DNA of 64,000 nucleotides. Source: Astrocystis sublimbata (Eukaryota > Ascomycota > Sordariomycetes > Xylariales > Xylariaceae). Every line of letters starts with the position of its first letter. The stretch's first letter is position 1. The position numbers and the translations under genes were made by a program. The notes below the pieces were generated by a model. The model was given only the letters and a program-made list of their open reading frames with translations. It had not been told where the DNA came from and made no database searches. The stretch covers positions 248,001 through 312,000 of the forward strand of contig JAJNNY010000015.1 of NCBI GenBank assembly GCA_022453515.1. Direction: 5' to 3'. Below are positions 41,923-54,170 of the stretch, piece after piece.

Positions 41923-44910
41923 ATGGATGCTAGCATCGTCTTCCGTCAGGTGGAAGGCTTCGGCAACCATGTTCAACGGCCGCTCCACGACTTCCAAATG
42001 CGAAAACCGCCGAATGACGATGAACACGGAGACCACGGGAACTCGCATCGCATCGCCCATACTTTAACGGCGTGTTGCCGTTGTCGTCAGGTGAGTAATG
42101 CGCATTTTCCCGATGCCCGTCGCTCCCCTGAATGCCTCGTCAGGCAGCGCTTCTTGTGCCATCTCGCTTTCGGTAGCTAATGTAGCGTGGCCAGAGGAAA
42201 ACCCGATGCGATCCCACACTGCCTCGATGCCTTCCTTGCGAGCGGTCCGGTTCGATATGTGAATATTTCGACACAACGAAAGAGAAAAAAATCAGTCGAT
42301 ACTATGTCGTCAAGCTCCAAGAGAAAGTTCGCGCATTAGAGACTGAACTGGGCCAGTACGTTGATGAAGAAGAAGAGGCAGATGGAAATGATCATGAGGA
42401 TTTTATCCGCCCCGGCGGCCTGGTCAAACTCAACGAAACCGACGAGACGCCTCGATACCTCGGCCCGTCCAGCGGGATTGCCATGACGCGCATCGTCATG
42501 GAAGAAGCCAAACGTTATACCGATTCCGGCCGGATTTCGGAACTCATTCCAGATGTTAAAGAGAGGCGGAAGAACGTGGTGGGTGCTTCCTCCGGCTATA
42601 GATCGCAGTCGTTCAGCATTCCGCTCGCAAATCCGAGGAAGAAGAGTTATCCTATGGTGAGCGCTGTAGCAGCGTCAGGTCTTCCGAGCAGGGCAATAGC
42701 CAATAGGCTTGTCGAAGTGTTCCATCAACGAGGTGTGTGATCAACTAAGGCATGTTTCTGCAAGGGGAAATTCTAATTTGGCGCGCAGCTCAAGTATTTA
42801 CGCCGGTGATTCATGAACGAGTACTTGCAAAAGCTCTCGAAGATGCATACGCTGGCAGCCAGGACCCGTTCCAGAACTTTGTTGTCCGATTGGTCATGGC
42901 CATAAGCATGCAAAAGCTTGACTCTAACTATGCCGGGCTTGCCGACAGTTATTATCTTGCAGCGATGCAGTATTTTGAAGCAGTAGTCCGGCCTAAAGAC
43001 ATCAAAACACTACAATGCCTCGTGCTGATAGGCCAGTATTCGCTACTGACACCAACAAGAACAGCTGTGTACTATGTGGCTGGTCTTGCAACGAGGATTA
43101 GCCAGCAGCTTGGACTCGCGGATGAAAAGACCATCGCTCTAGGCGCCAGCGATCCTTTGGCTCTGGACATGCGCCGGCGGCTTAGTTGGATCGTGGGCAC
43201 CATAGAAATGGGGTTATCGCAGTCTATGGGCCGCCCAAACGGGTTCGCGAAGACCGATGACATTGTCGATATCGCATGGTTCGAGACGGTACCCGACTCA
43301 AGCATATCGGAGAATGGTATCATACCCGGGCCGCCGGACGAAAAGAAACTCGTCGCTATTCATTTCTGCAAAATGCGGATGCTTCAAGCTGAGATCCGCC
43401 GCACATTGTATGAGATGAAGCGTCCAGAACCAAGAAATGCCCAACACCCATGGTTTTCTGCCATGGAGGCGAAAATGGACCAGTGGCTGAATACATCTCC
43501 TGAGAAACCCCAGTGGTGCAAGCCTTGGTAGGTTCATCCGCTTCCAATACCACGACGTAAGCTAATCATCTGCCCAGGTTTACCGGCAGATACCATACAA
43601 TGATAGTGACTCTACATCGGCCCTCCCCACAAGTGCCTCGGCCATCGGTCCAGTCTGCCACCAAGTGCTTCGATTCGGCTGCCTTTGTTATCCAGATATC
43701 AAGCAAACAGATGATGTCAGCTGCTGTAGACATAACATGGGTATTCCTACTAACTCTCTATATGGCCCTGAACACTCTACTGTGGAGCGTAGCACGGCAC
43801 CCAGACATCCGCGCAGCTCATTCCAGGGAAGAGGTGCAAGAGCTTGTGAACATTGCACTAGATATTATCGAGCAATGTGTTGAGCGTTGGCCCGGCACTG
43901 CTTCGGCATCTGAGCTATACTCGATCCTCACAAAAGCATGTTTGCAGAGTTATGACTCCAGTGGCACCCCCAACTTATCCAGCCCCGGCTCACTCAACAC
44001 ACCACCATCGCAGGGAGACTCGAGCTCTCCCAATGCCATGGACTTGATGGGATCGGTAGCGGTGTCTAAGCCGGGTGCGCCGAACTTCAACCCACCCCAA
44101 TTCGGGTACGTATTCGGAGCAGCACCCGAATCTATAGAGAGCTATAGCCTGGACGGCGCGTTTCCGCCACACCCTACATTCAGATCCAACTCGATCTTCC
44201 TGAATCCGGCCTCCAACGACCACACGGGCCGTCGTTTCAGCTACTTCCCTCCAGATTTTACCCAGACCGACAGCCTTCCTGAGGTCGATCCTAGTCCCCC
44301 TCCTTCGGAATCTACTATATCTCCACCACCTTTCATCTCACCGCCCCAAGCTGCCCAAACACCTCCTGAGTCCATACCCATGCAGGTCGGTACACCTTCC
44401 ATGAACACACCTTTACTCTCGACACCATTACTCCATCATACGACGCCTTCTCAGAGCTCTCCGGAAACAGTAATGTCGAATACCCCCACACCGCAGCAAC
44501 GGACACCTATGCCCGCATTTACAATTCCGACCATGCCTCCGGGTCAGCTTCCTCAGGGCCAGCGTCCCTTACCACAAGCCAACACAGTCCACAACTGGTT
44601 CAACCCTCCGCCCCCATTTATATCGCCCTACACATTCACCAGCAACGTCGGCTCCGGGTTCTGGGGCAACGGCGGCGGCGGCAGCGGCATGAACGGCTTC
44701 GAGGACGGCGGGAATTTCCAAGGCCTGCCTCCAGAGCGACAAGGTAGCCTGAGCCAGTCGCAGCAGATTGAGCTCATGCGCGTGCTGGAGGACGAAGGCA
44801 TGGCCGACATAGACACCTACTTGAATACGACGAGCATTGGGTTCGGCGGTGACGGCGCTATGGGGGTTAATGCGAATATGGCCATGAACTGGGGGCCACC
44901 ACAATCATAA
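41923..44910 (+). CDS. Zn2Cys6 transcription factor with fungal-specific transcription factor domain
   Basis: Model join(41923..42090, 42195..42732, 42789..43527, 43578..44910), 925 aa; all phases close. The zinc cluster crosses intron 1: C51-x2-C54-x6-C61-x6-C68-x2-C71-x6-C78 (CCRCRQRKTRCDPTLPRC...). YYVVKLQEKVRALETELGQY is the linker and coiled coil, followed by an acidic stretch. PRYLGPSSGIAMTRIVMEEAKRY then leads into the regulatory domain. FHQRAQVFTPVIHERVL forms across intron 2, followed by NYAGLADSYYLAAMQYFEAV, TRISQQLGLADEK and RRRLSWIVGTIEMGLSQSMGRP. PWFTGRYHTMIVTLHRPSP forms across intron 3. The last 300 residues are Pro/Ser/Thr-rich with SPXT-like repeats, then Gly-rich, as in activation regions. 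The start ATG is the least certain part. Target genes are unknown. Confidence 0.9.
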
Positions 44911-47900
44911 GCGAGGCGTTTCGTCATCTTCTTTTTCCTGGTTGATTGTATTTATAGGAATCTAGCAAACCATAGGCGAAACTACGACGGCAATGACCAT
45001 TTCATGTTTGAATATATTTTCGACCTCTTAGTCGTTGATGACTTGTTCCTATACTAGGAGTCTGTACAACAAAACACAATGACGATGGCTGAAATGGCCA
45101 TGATGGAGCGTGACTAGTGGACACAATCACCAAGACCTGTTTGTAGGTACAGTTGCTTGATTCCTCTGTACGACTGCCCGCTCGTTGTTACGTGTCTTTA
45201 TGACCGTTCAAACATTAATCGATCCGAACCCACAACAAATACTCGATATTCAGGTATGTGATAAATTTTAATATGATGAGCTACTAGCCAAGTTGGACCG
45301 GCCAAAAAGTCCATGTGTATTATTCAAAGCTCCAAAACCAAACTTTAGGCCTAAACCTAAAACGTTGGGCCTCGAGTTCAACACGCTCGAAGGCCAACCT
45401 TTTGGAGAAGGATAGCAAAAATAGAAAAGAAAAAAGAGTTTTCGGTTTTATATTTTCCTGGTTGATCCGAATAGAGACATCGATGACCAGTAGATTATCT
45501 GTGCAAGTTGGCCGATGATGATGATGATTAGGTATGCTCTTAATTTAGTAACCTTTGCCTGACTTCGCTTCTGCTATCTCGTCAATGACATCCTCATCCG
45601 CGGAAGTAATTCCCCTATCCTGATGCTTTTGCTATAGCCGTTCACAATAACACCTCATGAGTGTCTTAGCCATTCAGTGGCGTCTAAGGCCGAATGACAA
45701 ATCCATCCCAAGGTATTACATGTAGCACATCCGCAATGACGCACATCATTCAACATCAATATACTTTTGATTTGTAAGATAGGTACAGGGACGTTGTAGG
45801 GAGAGCATTTGAATCCCGCCGGTTCCGCTTGGTTTTGGATATCTGCCAAATTGGAAACCCAAATCAAACGACAATACAACAAACAGAAATACGGAAATAC
45901 CACTTGCTTCGTGCCCCGCCCAGGAACACCAAAAGCAATGGGCACGTACTGATACAGCTCAGTTGAATCTGGCATTGTCAACAACCAACGTCGTCAAAAC
46001 ACCAAGCTGAGCCCCTGATGACCTCGGAGTATCGGAGCTCACTCTATGTATCATCACTAGTAACGATCGTTGCCACAAGTCTAGATTCGTTGCTTATCGA
46101 GTGAAACCTGGCCCGATCAGGCGAAAGCCGGGTTCAGATGTGAGCAATCGGCGCCCTCCCGGTAGTGAATCCGATCTACCGAAACGCCAAAAGCAACTTG
46201 GTTACGTTTCTTTTTCCCAACGAACACAGTGGCGCGCTGTCAGGGGATTGAAAGAACCACATTCGCCACATCTATATTTAGACAAGATCTTGCTTTGCAT
46301 TTCTTGTCTCATCTAGCTAAGATGCTGAGACTTTTGGTTCAGATCAGATTAAGTTTCATCTGGTACCTGCGCCTGTCGTGAAGGAGGGGGGATGGTGGTG
46401 GTGGCTTGCTTCTCTCTCATAGGGTACCTAGATTACCGTAGGCAGACGACGGTGCAAGTTTGTTGAGAATCGCACGGGTCTCGGCAAACTCTCGAGCTAA
46501 CGTGAGTTCGCAGACGAGACAGGTACATACAGATTGCGCAAAAGGACAATATGTTTCACATGATCGAGGTGCAATGGTCAATAGTATGTGCCGAGGCACA
46601 GAGTGGTGAAAGGAGAAGCAGCCACTGGGTTCGTGAAGTTACTGCGATGCGAGTCAGCTGCTGTGGCTTTTTCAGCGCTATGTTGACTTGCGGAGATGAA
46701 CCGAGTTTGTTTCACCAGATGGCTAGCATGCCGACGAGCATTCTACTAACTTTATCAGCTTGGTCTAGACTCTGGTGCAAGCTATGAGATGAGGGGGGAA
46801 AGGGCTTCGTTGTTGACTAAACGTTACTGATGCGAGTGAGATAACGTTACTAGCAGCCTCAAGAGGGACAGCGAACTCGCAGTGTCCAACGGAGTCGTCG
46901 CGGGGAAAAGGCACCGTCATGACGCAGGGAGTTCTAACCTAAAATGAAGATAGTCATGATATTCATCTCATCGCTAGGTTCGATTGTCGATACCTACATA
47001 CTGTAGATGCCTAGTAGCTGCGCCTCCATTGGATGTAAGTATGGTCAGTCGATTAGTCATGTAGATCATCTGGCCCGTGAGACGGGAAGGGAGCATGGGG
47101 TTTGGGATCAAGAGCAAGGCAAGTCCCCGTAAGTCCTTAGCGAGTACTCGTAGTTCAGATGAATGCCTCCCCACCTGGCGCCTGTCCTCGCCTGTCTACC
47201 TGCAGATTACGCAGTCCAAGGATGATCCATGTTCGACTCTGTCAGGTGCGCCAGGCACTCTCAGGCGAGCTCAGGGCGCCTGTTGAAAATCAATCCTAAT
47301 CCATTGGTACTCGTACGTCCGAGTCAACGACTTGCGTATTCGGTGTGCTGCTGTACCTTACTCGAACAGGCCTGACCGTGTCAAGGTCTCTCCAACAATG
47401 TGGAGCGGGCGAGGAGACCAGAGACGCAGGCCATCATATCATTCATTCTAAGCGAGTGGTACCAGATTTTGGGTAAAGTACATACTACGTTAAACTCGAT
47501 CGCTTCGATGAGTTACTCCCGAGCTGGAGTCGTTGTGATCTGCACAATGACCTAATATCATGACACCAGGATTTCTGGCTCAGAGAAAGTTGTGAAGACA
47601 ATACATGACAGTAACAATTGGACCTAGGTAACATGGACAGACTATTGACCTCGACGACGCGCTCACAAGGCAATTATGTAATTGGCGCATCCGGGAGCAC
47701 CCGGCATTGCACAGGGATCTTGAGCAGGGCCCAGGGGTCCTGGAGCGGCGGAATGAGCGGGACAGAGTCCACAGAGTCGGCCCTGAGAGGAATTGGCGAG
47801 TTGGCACGGTCAGAAAGAACAATGTACAATTGAACTTTCCCCGGCCATATTCTGCATTATGTGAGTTTTCCATGCACGCATATACCTATCATATGATTCC

Positions 47901-48839
47901 AATCAAGCTTCGGGCGAGCTTCGGCATGGAGCTGCCGGTTCCGCGATCACACAATAACACACAAAGTTGATGAAAATTGCAAGGTATCTTCAAGTAGGTA
48001 GATAGATGTAACAAATTTGTAGGTATACAATTAGACGACTCATACAGGCGATCCGTCATTCCCTTTTGCACCACCACAGAGGCCCATTAAACCATAACCG
48101 AAGAAAAAAGACAAATAACCAACCCATGTATCCAATCCACATTTGAACCACCGCATTTGAACGCAGAGAGATAGATTTCCACCCTTTGGTAAGCAAGCAA
48201 GAAAGCAAGCACAAAAAACCTCCACCCCGTATATATCCCACCCTCCATCAGTCAAAAGTCTCGCTGGCTCTCGATGCTAGTTTTTAAAATACAGAGAATT
48301 TGGGGGGGTATTTTTTCTTCTGGGCGACACTAGTTCAGTGTAGTGCAGTGCAGTGCAGCGTAAATGGCGGGCTTTCCGTCATCAGCAACGTTTTGAAGCG
48401 TGACGACCAAAACGTAAAAAAAAAATAGACAAAACTCCGCCCGACTACAGCCCGATCCTCGGGAGTAGGTTATCTGGATATCTGCACTTGGTACCTGTTT
48501 CCGCCGCGCTAAAGCCCTTGGGTCATTACATTATCAAAAACGAAAGACAGATAGGAAAGAGAACAACAAGGAAGAAGAAAGCTGCTGTTGTTGTTGGTGG
48601 TGATGAATGATGCCGAGATTCGGGTTGTTTGTTGTATACCGGCCGAACCCCCAATCCAGTCTATGAACGACTCCCTCGCCCGCCCCAAACATGCTAGAAC
48701 ATGAGGGAGTAAATGCCGAAACCGAAAATGCTGCGGTAATAGGAAAGGCTTTTTGATACACATGACCTCAGCGTACTTCGGTCACCGTTGAGCAAACTAT
48801 TCTGGGTGCGAGTAGCTTCGGGTGACATTTTGAGGCCAT
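44911..48839. other. 3.9-kb intergenic region, no supported gene
   Basis: Separates the 3' ends of two regulator genes, so it is convergent. Many short frames exist but none carries motifs, splice context or sustained coding composition. The right end (48040-48840) probably contains the 3' untranslated part of the homeodomain gene. Confidence 0.5.
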
Positions 48840-50824
48840 TTAGTGGTAGTCCTGGGGAGTGATGTTTGGTGTGAATTGAATCTGCTTCGACCTCGGGTAA
48901 CCTGGCGAGGATCTCGATGATACGACCGGCTCATTAGCGTCCCAATCATATTGGGTGTTGGATGCAACATTCCGAGGGAATGCAGCATGCTCGAGATTCG
49001 AGTTCATCATGGTAGAGTATACTGGGGTTGGTGGGCCGCCATCACTCGTTTCCACATAGTCGGGAACATTTTGCATGGAGAGGTCGGGAAACTCCGAGTG
49101 CAGGTAAGGGGTGAAAAGCGGCTGGTCGTTGGTGATGTTGAAGCCAGTATTGAACGCATTGTTGATGAACCCGTTTGTGCCGTATTCATGCATCAAGCCA
49201 GGTGTTGTGGGTGGGGTCTTGAGATCGTTCTCCTGTTCCATGTCTTGCGAGTAGTTTGACGTGATGCCCATTCCTATGCCAAACGACCCATTGTCCGGTG
49301 AAGCCGAGATAACAGTTGGCTCTTGGATGTGTTGCTGGTCGAAGATAGCTGGAGTCATCGGGGTTGGAGGTGCACCCGAAAGAGTGGGCGTTACTGACCC
49401 AACTGGTGAGCGATTGTGATACTGCAGAAGAGCCTCAGCACGCCCAAAGTACGGGGAGCGAGGCCCAGCACTGGACTTGTGAATTCGGCCAGGGCCCATT
49501 CCAGTAGCCGACGAGATTCGGCGTATTGATGAGATCGGGCTTGGGATGTCCATTCGCTTGGATCCATCCAATGCCGTTTTGGGTACGTTGTAAGAGCGAC
49601 TCCGCAAGGCCGTAGTTTGCAAGGCGGCTGGACGAGCAATCTTCCTTCTAGTGGCGATGTTGGCCGGGGGCGGTGGGGATCTGAATGAGTCTATCGGTGT
49701 AGGTAGACCGTGGGGTATAATATCCTGGCCATCGTGGCAGTCGGGGGAAGCAGTAGAGTCAAACTGGCTCTCAGACATATCTCCTACGACGCCATTCGAC
49801 AACGGTGAGAAGAGCATTGCGCTATGCATACCGTTGTAGTGTTGGGGCACAAGACCTTCCGTGCTCATACTTCGTTCCACACGAAAGGGGAGCCCATGGT
49901 GCAGCTCAGTGGTCCTCTCGTTTAAGGCAGCTTGAGGGCCGTGACCCATTGACGTGGAGAGCCCAAAGTCACTCATAGACCTTGTTTGTGTGTAGACTCC
50001 AGAGTGCTGAGGATGTATAAATGCCGGGGCCGCTGACTGTGAGAATTCGGCTGAGATGGGGGACTGGTAAGCGTCGACAAGATCATTCTGACTCGTTATT
50101 GACGATTGCATGCACATAGGACTCGCTGAGCTTGGTCGAGGGTCACTGATCTCGACAATATCAATATCCTCTTCGTCATCGTCATCGTCCTCTTCATCCT
50201 CTACGTCCTCATATTTCGTCTCGGTGATCTGGGGAGGCGAAGAAACAGTAGGAAACGCAGCCGATGAAGCCTGTGCGTGTTGGCTACCAGACTCTTCGCT
50301 CGCGATGTCCAACCCATCTAGACTTGAGTCCTCGTCGGGAGAGGAGGGCTCGGATGCCTTCTCAGCCGCTCTTCGAGCCTCGTACTCTTCCTGTTTCCTC
50401 TCTTGCTTCGCCTTCGCACGCCGGTTCTGGAACCAGTTCTAATAAGATCAAGTTAGCATGTAAGCAGTGAACACGGCAGCGGAGGGTATCCTACGTTGAT
50501 CCTGGCCCGTTCCAGCCCCAGGTTATCCGCTAATTGCGCCTTCACTGAGCTCGATGGTTTGGGGTTGTCTTGAAAGACCTTTTCGAGCTTTTCAACCTCT
50601 TCCTTGGATAAACGCGGCTTGGAATCCGTCTTGCCATCACACATTCCTCCCCTATCGGCCATCATCGGTGGACGAGGCGGTTGATAGCCGTACAAGTATT
50701 GGTAGCCGCCCGGGTAGGCTGTATGCAGCGGGTACTGATTTTCATTGTAGGACATGCCGGCTGTCTGTCCTTGGGCATATCCGTATGCAGAGGCAAAGCC
50801 CGGCGTACAAAACTGCATGTTCAT
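48840..50824 (-). CDS. Homeodomain transcription factor (642 aa)
   Basis: Model complement(join(48840..50438, 50495..50824)). The 56-base phase-0 intron falls inside homeodomain helix 3, between Asn110 and Asn111, a familiar homeobox intron site. Residues 1-60 are Tyr/Gly/Pro-rich. The homeodomain spans about 69-127: KPRLSKEEVEKLEKVF, NPKPSSSVKAQLADNLGL, then ARINNWFQNRRAKAKQERKQ, which keeps the W-F-x-N-R recognition core. A basic-acidic helix (EEYEARRAAEKASE), an Asp/Glu-rich run and a long Ser/Pro-rich tail with TP motifs follow. In ascomycetes similar proteins (Htf1/HOX-type) control conidiation and fruiting-body development; assignment to that branch is from memory. It is a nuclear regulator. 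The very large empty upstream region fits a developmental gene with extended control sequence. Confidence 0.92.
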
Positions 50825-53587
50825 GGTGTCGAAGGTTGTCGAAAGGGTCCGTTATTACGTGGTATATATGCTATGTGCACTTGGGAGGATGGCGGCAACT
50901 TCCGGTACAGGTCCAATGTGGAATTATGCGTTGGCCGCGTGGAGTCGACTTCGAAGGTACTTCAAAGGGAGTATCAAGAGCGAGGACGCTGTTGCTGATA
51001 TATACTAGACATTCGCCAGCACCGCGAAAACTGATATTGAGAGCCAGAAGTAAGGAACGACTGTGGGTGAGGACTTGATAGAATGGACTACCAGTATAAT
51101 ATCTTGAGAATGAACGTGGGAGGTTTGTTTGGTCCTGGACTCAGCAAAGATCAGGCGCTCCGTGGGCAGGGGACAGGACGAGTATAAGAGCAAGTGGCGA
51201 GGCGGGCAACGACGAGATTGTAGTGAAACAGAACCTCACTTAGACTCCCCAAGTTTCGCTTTGAGGCAGAGACAAGCAGGAGTCGGGGTGGAACAAGAGA
51301 CAGCACGGGAAGGCAGGCGATCGGGAAGGGAGGGGGGTGACAGTAAGTACAAGTAGTAGTTTCTCCAGCTCGACTACAGACTTACCTAGTGTGCACTTAG
51401 AGCGGTGGGTCTCCTTTTTGAAGGCGCTTTACACGATGATGGCCGCGGAGTGGGTGCGTTGAGTTGTCTGTCGGCCAGGACGGACTACGGCTGTGGCTGC
51501 AGGTACATCTGTAGACTGTATGTACGCCTGCAGTACGACGAAATTACTCTCGAGAAGAAAAGACAGAGCCCACTTGGCACCGGCCGATGCTCGCCTACTG
51601 GGGGCCGACGGGTACAAGCTGGGTACCCGATGGCTGTGCCCACCTCCCACGACATGGACATGGCACTGCTGCGACCCTCAAGGCTCTGGGCGAGAGGAGA
51701 GGGATCGTATGCCGCTCGCGTTTCTTTTGCGGCTACGACGACGACGAGGGCCAGCAGCCAGCAGCCAGCAGCCAGCAGGCGGCGCGGAGCCATTGGGGTC
51801 GTCGAAAGCGCAGAGGCAGAGATTTGAGGCGGGCCTGGGCGCGCTACCGCATGCTGGGTGAGCGACGATGGTCCAGCCAGCCCAGGCCACCACCAGCAAG
51901 ACGACCACATCGAGCTGGGCACCACGCAGGCCCGCAGCGAAGCCCACTCGCCCACTTCCCTTCGACAGGTCTGGCTTGTCTGGGGCCAAGAGGGGCGCCA
52001 AGGGGCCCAGTGGGTGGATCGCGCGCCCATGCACCCTGGGTGGATCACCAGGTCGCCGCTGGCTTTGGCGGACATGTATGACGAGGGTTCCTGGTCGAGC
52101 CTGAGCTGCCTGAGTGGCCGCGAGTGGGTGTCGTGCCCTTGCGGTGCCTGTTCCAACCGTGTGTTTCCCACCAGAGCCAGGGCAGCAGGGGCAGAGCCAG
52201 GGGCCAGGGGGTTCGGGACAGGGTTTCTGACAAGGTCATGGAGGGTTGCCTCTTCAAGACAGACAGCAGAGCCCGCTAAGAAAGCCCGGCGTCACTGTGC
52301 TCTCGCGACCTGAGTTGCTGAGGGCATCTGAGTAGCTGCGAGAAAGCTGGGGGTATCTTACCCCTGTCAGGGCGACTGGACGACTGACGGCAGCACAGTG
52401 CTGACAATTCCTCCCCATTTGGGCCGGGAAACAGAGCGATATTCATGTAAGTAAGTGGAAATCGGGGTCTCTGTAAGTGGTATTACCTTACTCGGAAAAC
52501 CCAAGTCTAAGAATACGTCTCAAAGGGAAGCGAGACAGAACGTCATGTCGCATCTCGCGCCCATTCGGCGAGGAACGGGAAGGGCAGACAGACACAATAC
52601 ACAATGACAATGGGCAAGGGACGTACAGTTCAAGACATCCATGGCCCGGTGTTGCGAACCCTTACGACACATGAATCTGACTGATGAACAAGCGACGGAT
52701 CACCAAGCTCGCCAAGTAAGCCCTGTCCATAGTGTACTTCACGCTACCTACCACCGCAATGCAGGGGCAGACACACCCTTCCTCGCCTGCCTGCCTTGAT
52801 CCCCTCATGACGCTTGTCAGTAGAGAATGGCCGGCGATCAACTTGGAGACACGCGAGTTGGCGAGGAGGGAGGACAGCCCCCGGCGCCCGGATTCGTCTA
52901 CGCGTACAGGACTCACTTACTTACTTTCTGCGCTAAACCACACTACTGTACGTACATTACACTGCGCTGGATTGGGAAAGGCAGCAAAATGGGGATGGGC
53001 TTCAATTTTCCTTACTCGTGTTAGCGCTGGCCCCCTGCCTACCACAGTGTCCAGTGTTACCGCGGTGTTCCTCGTCGGATCAGGATGATCAGAGCTTAGT
53101 GGTTCATCATTCCATCATCACTATCGCCAACGTACTATGATGCTGCATACGTTAAGATTGGTATCGCCAACTCCTGCTACCATGGCCTGAGATATGGTAC
53201 GTTGTTTTCAATCCAACGGGAAAATTCGTTTCCTTGCGACGAGGACTTCAATTATTTTTGCTGTTGTCGTAGTAGTGGTAGGAGTAGAGAGTAAAGACAG
53301 CTTTTGCCCGGTTTAGGCAGCTAGCTGTAGCTATGTTGCACCTTTTGCAGTGTCTAATTCTGCAAGCGATCTTCAATGGTCCCCTCCATGCAAGTGCTCA
53401 GCGAATTCGGCCTACAATTGAGAGACATCAACTCAACATCTCAAATCCCTCGGGTACCAGCAGCGGGAACCTCTCCGCGGCGTATTGATCAGATGCTTTT
53501 AGAAAGGTCCCTCGTTACGAAGCGCTTCTCTTGGGTCATTAGGTTCTAACTTGGGTGTCATATTATCCTCTTACATCACCCATACAC
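50825..53587. other. Upstream region of the homeodomain gene, GC-rich island, no gene supported
   Basis: Includes a TATA-like run near the homeodomain start and a GC-rich block (about 51480-52320). In that block long frames run on both strands (51485-52171 minus; 51587-52081 and 51858-52313 plus). These frames are shadows of composition: they overlap each other and are full of Pro/Arg/Trp/Ser without motifs. A CCAGCAG-type tandem repeat lies near 51750-51780. Confidence 0.45.
50863..50868 (-). promoter_or_regulatory. TATA-like run upstream of the homeodomain gene
   Basis: TATATA about 40 bases before the ATG at 50824. Another similar run lies at 50998-51003, so the true element is uncertain. 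Confidence 0.3.
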
Positions 53588-54170
53588 TCATAGTATCTCA
53601 ACAAATATGTGATGATACCCAAGACTGGCCATTGGCCGTTTCTGCAGCAGCGCTTTCTGTGAGGCCGCAGTGCATGCGTCAAAGATGATGGTGGAATAGT
53701 AAATCCGCTCGGTTGGGTCAAAATTGTCGCGATGCACCTTTTCGCCATCGAGAACCAAGGGAAGTTCGGATCCTCCGGCCGCTACTAATTGGGCCGAGAA
53801 ATGTAAAAGGCCTATGTTTGAAACCTACCGGTGTGCAATATCCGACGCTGCTTACACTGGATGTGTTCTTCAGTGTGTACCAGAAGCTTTGAGAAATGGC
53901 CACCTCGTTATCCGTCGTGGTACCCATCCTGTAGCGTCTCACAGCGGCAGGCGAGCAGCGCTTGGAGAATGGGCAACGCCCGCTGTAAGTGAAGCTCAAG
54001 TACAGATAGTCTAGACCAGCATCTTTCTCCATGAGAAGTGTCCCATCAGTGCTATTTTCGTTCCTCTCCAACATCCTCGGGCTAAGCGTACGGAGCTGAC
54101 TGCATACATCTTCAGCAAAAGCGAACGCTGCACAGCCGCAACATTTCACGAAAATAGGTGCACAACTCAT
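53588..54170 (-). CDS. Hypothetical two-exon protein, possibly conserved (unknown function)
   Basis: Not recognised. The proposed model is complement(join(53588..53781, 53825..54170)), 179 aa. Exon 1 reads MSCAPIFVKCCGCAAFAFAE, then LDYLYLSFTYSGRCPFSKRC, then VAISQSFWYTLKNTSSVSSVGYCTPV. Exon 2 in one frame reads GGSELPLVLDGEKVHRDNFDP, then ERIYYSTIIFDACTAASQKALL, then MASLGYHHIFVEIL and stop. Both halves look protein-like, with aromatic strands and balanced charge, unlike neighbouring shadow frames. The weak point is the join: this frame needs a 43-base intron with a GTTTCA donor. The better GTAGGT donor at 53828 leads to another, less protein-like frame. The start is Cys-rich without a clear signal peptide, so a first exon may be missing. 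It could also be a pseudogene. Confidence 0.4.

Noticed and set aside
51485..52171. Minus-strand open frame of 228 codons in the GC-rich island
   Set aside because: Overlaps other long frames on the opposite strand; Pro/Arg/Trp/Ser composition driven by GC content; no domain or splice context.
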